From Hanleya hanleyi (lineage: Eukaryota; Mollusca; Polyplacophora; Lepidopleurida; Hanleyidae), in the NCBI GenBank assembly GCA_036873755.1, contig JAVTVY010020291.1, positions 1 through 64,000 on the forward strand: a stretch of DNA of 64,000 bases, written 5' to 3'. Under the pieces are notes generated by a model. The model searched no databases. It was not told where the DNA came from and was given only the letters and a program-made list of their open reading frames with translations. The translations under genes were made by a program, and so were the position numbers. Of the stretch, positions 61,083 to 64,000 are shown piece after piece; the stretch's first letter is position 1, and each line of letters starts with the position of its first letter.

Positions 61083-63613
61083 AGAATCGGGACCTGAATG
61101 ACGTCACAGAGAAAGACGCATATCCTCTGCCGAGGATCGATGACAGTCTTGACGCGCTGAACGGGGCCCAGTGGTGGTCTACCCTCGACTTCATGTCCGG
61201 ATACTGGCAAGTTGAATTGGCGCCTGAGGATCGATGCAAGTCCGCGTTTGCTTCCAGGAAAGGCCTTTACCAATTCCGCGTTATGCCGTTCGGGCTGTGC
61301 AACGCCCCGGGAACCTTCGAACGCCTGATGGAAGCGATATTGGCCGGTCTGCACTACGAGACTTGCCTCATTTACCTCGACGATATCATCGTGTTCGGGA
61401 AGACGTTTACCGAGATGCTGGCCAACTTGGAGGTGGTGTTCCAGAAACTACAGCTTCACGGGCTTAAGTTGAAACCCTCCAAGTGTGTCATTGGCGCCCG
61501 AAAAGTCACCTACCTGGGACACGTCGTGTCCGGCGCTGGTATCGAGACGGAGCCGGAGAAAGTCCAGGCTGTGAGAGACTGGCCCACCCCAGTCTCCCAG
61601 ACCGAGGTACGGAGTTTCCTCGGATTATGTAGCTATTATCGGAGGTTCGTCAAAGACTTTGCGACCGTGGCAGCGCCCCTGCATCAACTTCCCCAGAAGG
61701 AGAAGAGCTTTGTGTGGACCGACGATTGTCAGGTCGCATTTGAGAAGATGATAGCGGCGCCCATCCTGACCATGCTTGACATGTCTAAATCGTTTACCCT
61801 GGACACGGATGCCAGCGGTTGGGGCATCGGAGGCGTTCTGTCCCAAGAGGTCGACGGACAGGAGAGAGTGGTGGCCTATGGCAGCCGGGTACTCACCAAG
61901 GCTGAGAAGGCATATTGCGTGACCAGGCGCGAACTTCTGGCGGTGATCCACTTCGTTAAGTCGTTCCGGCATTACCTCTACGGAAAGAAGTTTCTACTGC
62001 TCACCGATCACGGGTCCTTGTGGTGGCTAATGAGGTTCGAAGAGCCGGAGGGTCAACTCGCAAGGTGGATCAAAGCTCTGTCGACCTATCAATTTGACAT
62101 CGTACACCGACCTGGCCGTAAGCATCAGAATGCTGACGCGATGAGCAGACGTCCCTGTAAGCAGTGTGGTCGTTCCTCAGAGACCGAAGAGGGAGAGATT
62201 GCGGCGGCCCGAGCTGTGACCATATCTCCACCCAACGAGGACTTTGCAGCGGCCCAGGCTGCAGACCCCGAGCTACTTCTGGTGATTGAGTGGGTGAAGG
62301 CTGGTACCAGACCTCGGTGGGACCTAGTCTGTCAACACAGTGGGGTAACGAAAGCGCTGTGGGGAGCCTATGACGCCTTGGCCATGGAAGGAGACCTCAT
62401 AGTGCGACGTTGGTATGACGTGCGAGGCCGGGAGAAGGCCAAGTTACTGGTGGTCCCGAGGGCCCGTCACAAGAGGATACTCAAGGAATGTCATGACAGC
62501 CCGACTGGAGGACACCTCGGTGTGTTCAAGACCTTAAAGAAGGTGCGACAAGCGTACACCTGGGTTGGCCTGCAGCGTGACGTTCGACAGTGGTGCCGGA
62601 GCTGCGACACGTGCAGCCGGAGGAAGCAGGCCGGGAAGAAACCCCGAGGACAGTACCTCGGGATGATGACGGGATGCCCCGGAGAACGTATCGCCGTGGA
62701 CCTGATGGGCCCTCTTTTCCTGACGACGAGAGGAAATCTGCATATTGTGGTCATCTGTGACTATTTCACGAAGTGGGTGGAGGCTGCCGCGCTTCTGGAC
62801 CAAGAAGCGGAGACGGTGGCCCAGGCTGTGATTGACTTGTACGTCAGCCGATTCGATGTCCCCTCCCTGATACACTCGGACCAGGGGCGGAACTTTGAGA
62901 GCAAAGTGTTCGAGGGGATGTGTCGGATCCTCGGCATGAAGAAGACGCGGACGACGGCGTACCATCCGCAGTCTAACGGCCAAGTTGAAAGGTTCAACAG
63001 GACCCTGGGTCAGATGCTTCATGCCAGTGCCGCCCGCCACCCAGACGATTGGGATGTACATATTCCACCGACGCTGATGGCGTGCCGTGCAGCAGCGCAC
63101 GAGACTACGGGGTATACGCCGAATATGATGACGTTTGACCGAGAGGTGACTCTACCAGCTCACCTGACCGTCGAAGCTCCCCCAAGTGAGAGAACGGAGC
63201 CAGTGCCGTGGGTCGGGGACCTTCGTGACCACTTGGTCGACGTCCATGAGGATGCGAGGGAAAATAGTGGAAAGACCCTGAGACGACAGAAGCATCTGTA
63301 CAACCTGAAGGCCAAGGCCCAAAGATTCGTCCCCGGGGACCAAGTCTATCTGCATACCGTGGTGACCCCGCCAGGGCAGATTCGGAAACTTCGTGACCGC
63401 TGGCTAGGACCATTTGTGGTGGAGGCGGCGTTGTCGGACGTTACATACCGGATCCGGAGTGACGACGGGAGGCGACAGGTCGTACACGTCGACCGGATCA
63501 AACCGTGTTATCCGCGGGCGGACGCGGAAGATGATGCGACGTCAGAGAGCGGCAGTGATGACGACGGCGACCAGCAGGGGTGGAACCGGCCCACAAGGGA
63601 CCCTACGCCCTGA
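61058..63613 (+). CDS. pol: Gypsy RT-RNase H-integrase (pol) ORF
   Basis: This is an 851-codon open frame with an artificial start, since it enters pol after a frameshift. RT: motif A Asp at residue 44 and YLDD at 106-109. RNase H: Asp 249 or 251 (TLDTDASG), Glu 292 and Asp 317 (TDHGS). Integrase zinc finger: His479-x6-His486-x29-Cys516-x2-Cys519. Catalytic core: Asp548, Asp608 and Glu644 (DX35E). C-terminal GPF module: W-L-G-P-F at 782-786. The order PR-RT-RH-IN identifies a Ty3/Gypsy LTR retrotransposon. RNase H and integrase appear intact; RT lacks part of its fingers region, as in the first copy. No env gene is seen. The frame ends in an acidic tail (SGSDDDGDQQ) at 63613. Confidence 0.93.
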   Translation: MVAPVVLVKNRDLNDVTEKDAYPLPRIDDSLDALNGAQWWSTLDFMSGYWQVELAPEDRCKSAFASRKGLYQFRVMPFGLCNAPGTFERLMEAILAGLHYETCLIYLDDIIVFGKTFTEMLANLEVVFQKLQLHGLKLKPSKCVIGARKVTYLGHVVSGAGIETEPEKVQAVRDWPTPVSQTEVRSFLGLCSYYRRFVKDFATVAAPLHQLPQKEKSFVWTDDCQVAFEKMIAAPILTMLDMSKSFTLDTDASGWGIGGVLSQEVDGQERVVAYGSRVLTKAEKAYCVTRRELLAVIHFVKSFRHYLYGKKFLLLTDHGSLWWLMRFEEPEGQLARWIKALSTYQFDIVHRPGRKHQNADAMSRRPCKQCGRSSETEEGEIAAARAVTISPPNEDFAAAQAADPELLLVIEWVKAGTRPRWDLVCQHSGVTKALWGAYDALAMEGDLIVRRWYDVRGREKAKLLVVPRARHKRILKECHDSPTGGHLGVFKTLKKVRQAYTWVGLQRDVRQWCRSCDTCSRRKQAGKKPRGQYLGMMTGCPGERIAVDLMGPLFLTTRGNLHIVVICDYFTKWVEAAALLDQEAETVAQAVIDLYVSRFDVPSLIHSDQGRNFESKVFEGMCRILGMKKTRTTAYHPQSNGQVERFNRTLGQMLHASAARHPDDWDVHIPPTLMACRAAAHETTGYTPNMMTFDREVTLPAHLTVEAPPSERTEPVPWVGDLRDHLVDVHEDARENSGKTLRRQKHLYNLKAKAQRFVPGDQVYLHTVVTPPGQIRKLRDRWLGPFVVEAALSDVTYRIRSDDGRRQVVHVDRIKPCYPRADAEDDATSESGSDDDGDQQGWNRPTRDPTP

Positions 63614-64000
63614 CGCACCCGGTCGCCGTGCAGCCACCCATAGGCCAGCCCCAGACGAGCCGGAGTAGACGCGTCATCCGACAGCCGGCCTGGCAGGCCG
63701 AATTTGAGTTAGAGCCGCGGGGGACGCCGGATAGCGAGTTCGAAGACGCGCCCGAGGAAGTGGCCGAGGGTGAGGCAGCCCCCACACACGTGACGACGAC
63801 CCGCGGTCGGCGAGTGGTCAGGCCTCGCAGGTTGCACGACTACGTACTGACGTCCCAGCCCGTGTACCGTAAAAGGGGGAAGCCCGACCCCTCCAACTTA
63901 GCATACAGCCCAGTGGACCTAATGTCGTGGGGCGGCTCTGCTACCCGCCCATGTAATTCTGTGTACCCCTCCAGGTACCAGAGCGAGAAGGGGGTCGCGA
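63559..64000 (+). pseudogene. Pol C-terminal tail in a shifted frame, running off the window
   Basis: A frame offset from pol is open from 63559 to the window end (147 codons). It encodes an acidic then basic sequence with TTRGRRVVRPRRLHDYVLTS. An Arg-rich 'R-x-(V)-x-x-P-x-R-(L)-x-D-Y' segment is common at the end of Gypsy pol proteins. This suggests that the true C-terminus continues here after a frameshift, rather than at the 63613 stop. A purine-rich run (GAGCGAGAAGGGGG, 63980-63993) near the end could be the polypurine tract, but no LTR follows within the window. Confidence 0.5.

Larger units (their letters stand above)
60055..61725 (+). repeat. Internal tandem duplication, second copy (about 1670 bp)
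   Basis: This is the second copy of 58384-60054. Its right end runs on into the unique RT-RNase H-integrase sequence, while the first copy is cut at the junction GACGA|AAGCCCC. The junction shares only one or two bases, so it is not a homology-driven event at an obvious long repeat. Confidence 0.95.

Overview
This is a eukaryotic genomic window, AT-rich, intron-rich and dense in repeats. The abundance of ACATGTA-type words, the tRNA-derived SINE parts ending in TTAAACC plus (TC)n or (CTCA)n, and the many small inverted-repeat transposons suggest a marine invertebrate, most likely a bivalve or other mollusc. That assignment rests on general sequence character and was not tested. No prokaryotic features, CRISPR arrays or rRNA genes are present. 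Only one host protein-coding gene is supported: the last three coding exons of a glypican (heparan-sulfate proteoglycan) on the + strand, at 33241-33367, 34991-35177 and 38756-38928.

Layout. 1-33240 contains no recognisable exon and is probably the large intron upstream of the glypican 3' exons, or intergenic DNA. It carries small DNA transposons (3946-4781 with TTAA ends; 6590-7892 and 10123-10644 with CAG(G/T)GTTC ends and 5-bp target duplications), a tRNA-Leu-like SINE head (11332-11424), SINE-like tails, a 25-bp minisatellite (about 19536-19742), a ~1.9 kb element packed with nuclear-receptor half-sites (about 21776-23665), a ~32-bp minisatellite (26650-27460) and a 27-bp minisatellite (31614-32780). 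33241-38928 is the glypican 3' end; its two introns contain long fold-back elements and a 25-bp repeat close to a splice donor. 38929 to about 43040 is the probable 3' UTR plus downstream sequence with several AATAAA signals.

About 45100-57678 is a 12.6 kb tandem array of a 42-bp unit, roughly 300 copies, arranged in higher-order blocks of about 1.28-1.45 kb. Because 42 is divisible by 3 and the unit lacks stops in five of six frames, it produces many artefactual ORFs. One + strand frame, however, encodes a 14-residue unit with a perfect heptad hydrophobic pattern.

57676-64000 is a Ty3/Gypsy LTR retrotransposon that abuts the array and runs off the window. It has a tRNA-Leu primer-binding site, a short gag, a zinc knuckle, protease, reverse transcriptase, RNase H and a DD35E integrase with a GPF module. 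It is broken by an in-frame stop, frameshifts, a loss in the RT domain and a recent 1671-bp internal tandem duplication covering protease and the N-terminal RT.

The most unusual items are the repeat element with six perfect GGTCAnnnTGACC palindromes and triple DR1 sites, the 42-bp array with coiled-coil coding potential, and the fold-back elements inside glypican introns that would make long double-stranded RNA in the pre-mRNA.
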